Shown here one piece after another: positions 34,502-34,616 of a stretch of DNA of 34,616 nt. The notes under the pieces were generated by a model. The model had not been told where the DNA came from and ran no database searches. It saw only the letters and a list, made by a program, of their open reading frames with translations. Source of the DNA: Desulfobulbaceae bacterium (lineage in GTDB: Bacteria > Desulfobacterota > Desulfobulbia > Desulfobulbales > Desulfocapsaceae). Each line of letters begins with the position of its first letter. The stretch's first letter is position 1. The stretch is taken from positions 1-34,616 of the forward strand of contig QKIH01000142.1 of NCBI GenBank assembly GCA_003249645.1. The letters are read 5' to 3'. A program made the translations under genes and the position numbers.

Positions 34502-34616
34502 AAGGCTAGGAGAGCTTCTTGTGTTATAATGAATTTGCGAAAAAACAATAAAATACAAGGAGATCCGAGCCGTGGCGCACTATAACACAATCCTCCATCA
34601 ATTGACCTCCATTTTT
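34502..34616 (+). mobile_element. Left end of a probable IS4-type insertion sequence, cut by the window edge
   Basis: The final bases encode the start of a transposase-like protein, preceded by a sequence change from AT-rich intergenic DNA (34342-34500, where I see no gene) to GGCTAGGAGAGCTTCTTG, which may contain the terminal repeat. A TATAAT box (34525-34530) and an AAGGAG ribosome site lie inside. The exact left boundary and target duplication cannot be set because the right end is outside the window. Confidence 0.5.
34572..34616 (+). CDS. Transposase N-terminus, IS4-like (DUF4372), partial
   Basis: From a GTG start with AAGGAG upstream, the 15 visible codons read (M)AHYNTILHQLTSIF. This resembles the conserved beginning of IS4-family transposases with an N-terminal DUF4372 domain. 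The gene runs off the right edge, so whether it is complete cannot be judged. Confidence 0.6.
   Translation, partial: MAHYNTILHQLTSIF

Noticed and set aside
1-34616. tRNA genes, rRNA genes, CRISPR arrays or prophage modules
   Set aside because: I found no cloverleaf-like segments with conserved TTCRANY loops in the gaps, no regularly spaced repeats and no phage structural or integrase genes.

Overview
The window looks like chromosomal DNA of an anaerobic, Gram-negative bacterium, most likely a member of the Desulfobacterota near the Desulfobulbales. This is an inference from gene content: a four-subunit ferredoxin-dependent 2-oxoacid oxidoreductase, a TAXI-type TRAP transporter, a nickel-type LarA racemase homologue, a selenouridine synthase, and an RND efflux pump with an outer-membrane channel. 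Coding density is high on both strands. I see no tRNA, rRNA, CRISPR array or prophage. The only mobile DNA is the cut-off start of a probable IS4-type transposase at the right edge.

Layout, left to right. At 82-1383 (minus) are an MscS-type channel and a Trm112-like zinc protein. At 1535-2433 (plus) are a GntR/FCD regulator and a 61-residue unknown protein; the same 12-bp palindrome touches the -10 element of both promoters. At 2750-3595 is proC. At 3663-9115 (minus) lies a catabolic block: proline dehydrogenase, P5C dehydrogenase, then korDABC. Together these could turn proline into glutamate, and 2-oxoglutarate into succinyl-CoA plus reduced ferredoxin. A strong terminator-like hairpin lies between the proline genes and korD. 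A second GntR/FCD regulator (9467-10141) is divergent from this block, and copies of a TTGTATACAA-type site lie between them.

From 10223 to 19057 (plus) come nadK, then selU, a D-2-hydroxyacid dehydrogenase and a LarA homologue, then a TAXI-TRAP binding protein, its fused permease, a small membrane protein and a HAD phosphatase. The dehydrogenase, racemase and transporter suggest uptake and use of a 2-hydroxy acid, but the substrate is not visible. From 19367 to 25826 is a complete self-regulated multidrug efflux operon (acrA, acrB, outer-membrane factor, tetR), with an AcrR-like palindrome between the -35 and -10 boxes.

The right part is the least familiar. A LysR gene is divergent from a 56-residue membrane peptide. 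Next comes a 1050-residue membrane protein of unknown function with what looks like a degenerate PHP-type metal-binding domain. It is followed by a PAS/PAS histidine kinase-receiver gene broken by a one-base frameshift, and then by a convergent CHASE-PAS-GGDEF diguanylate cyclase. The large protein is the best candidate for undescribed biology here.
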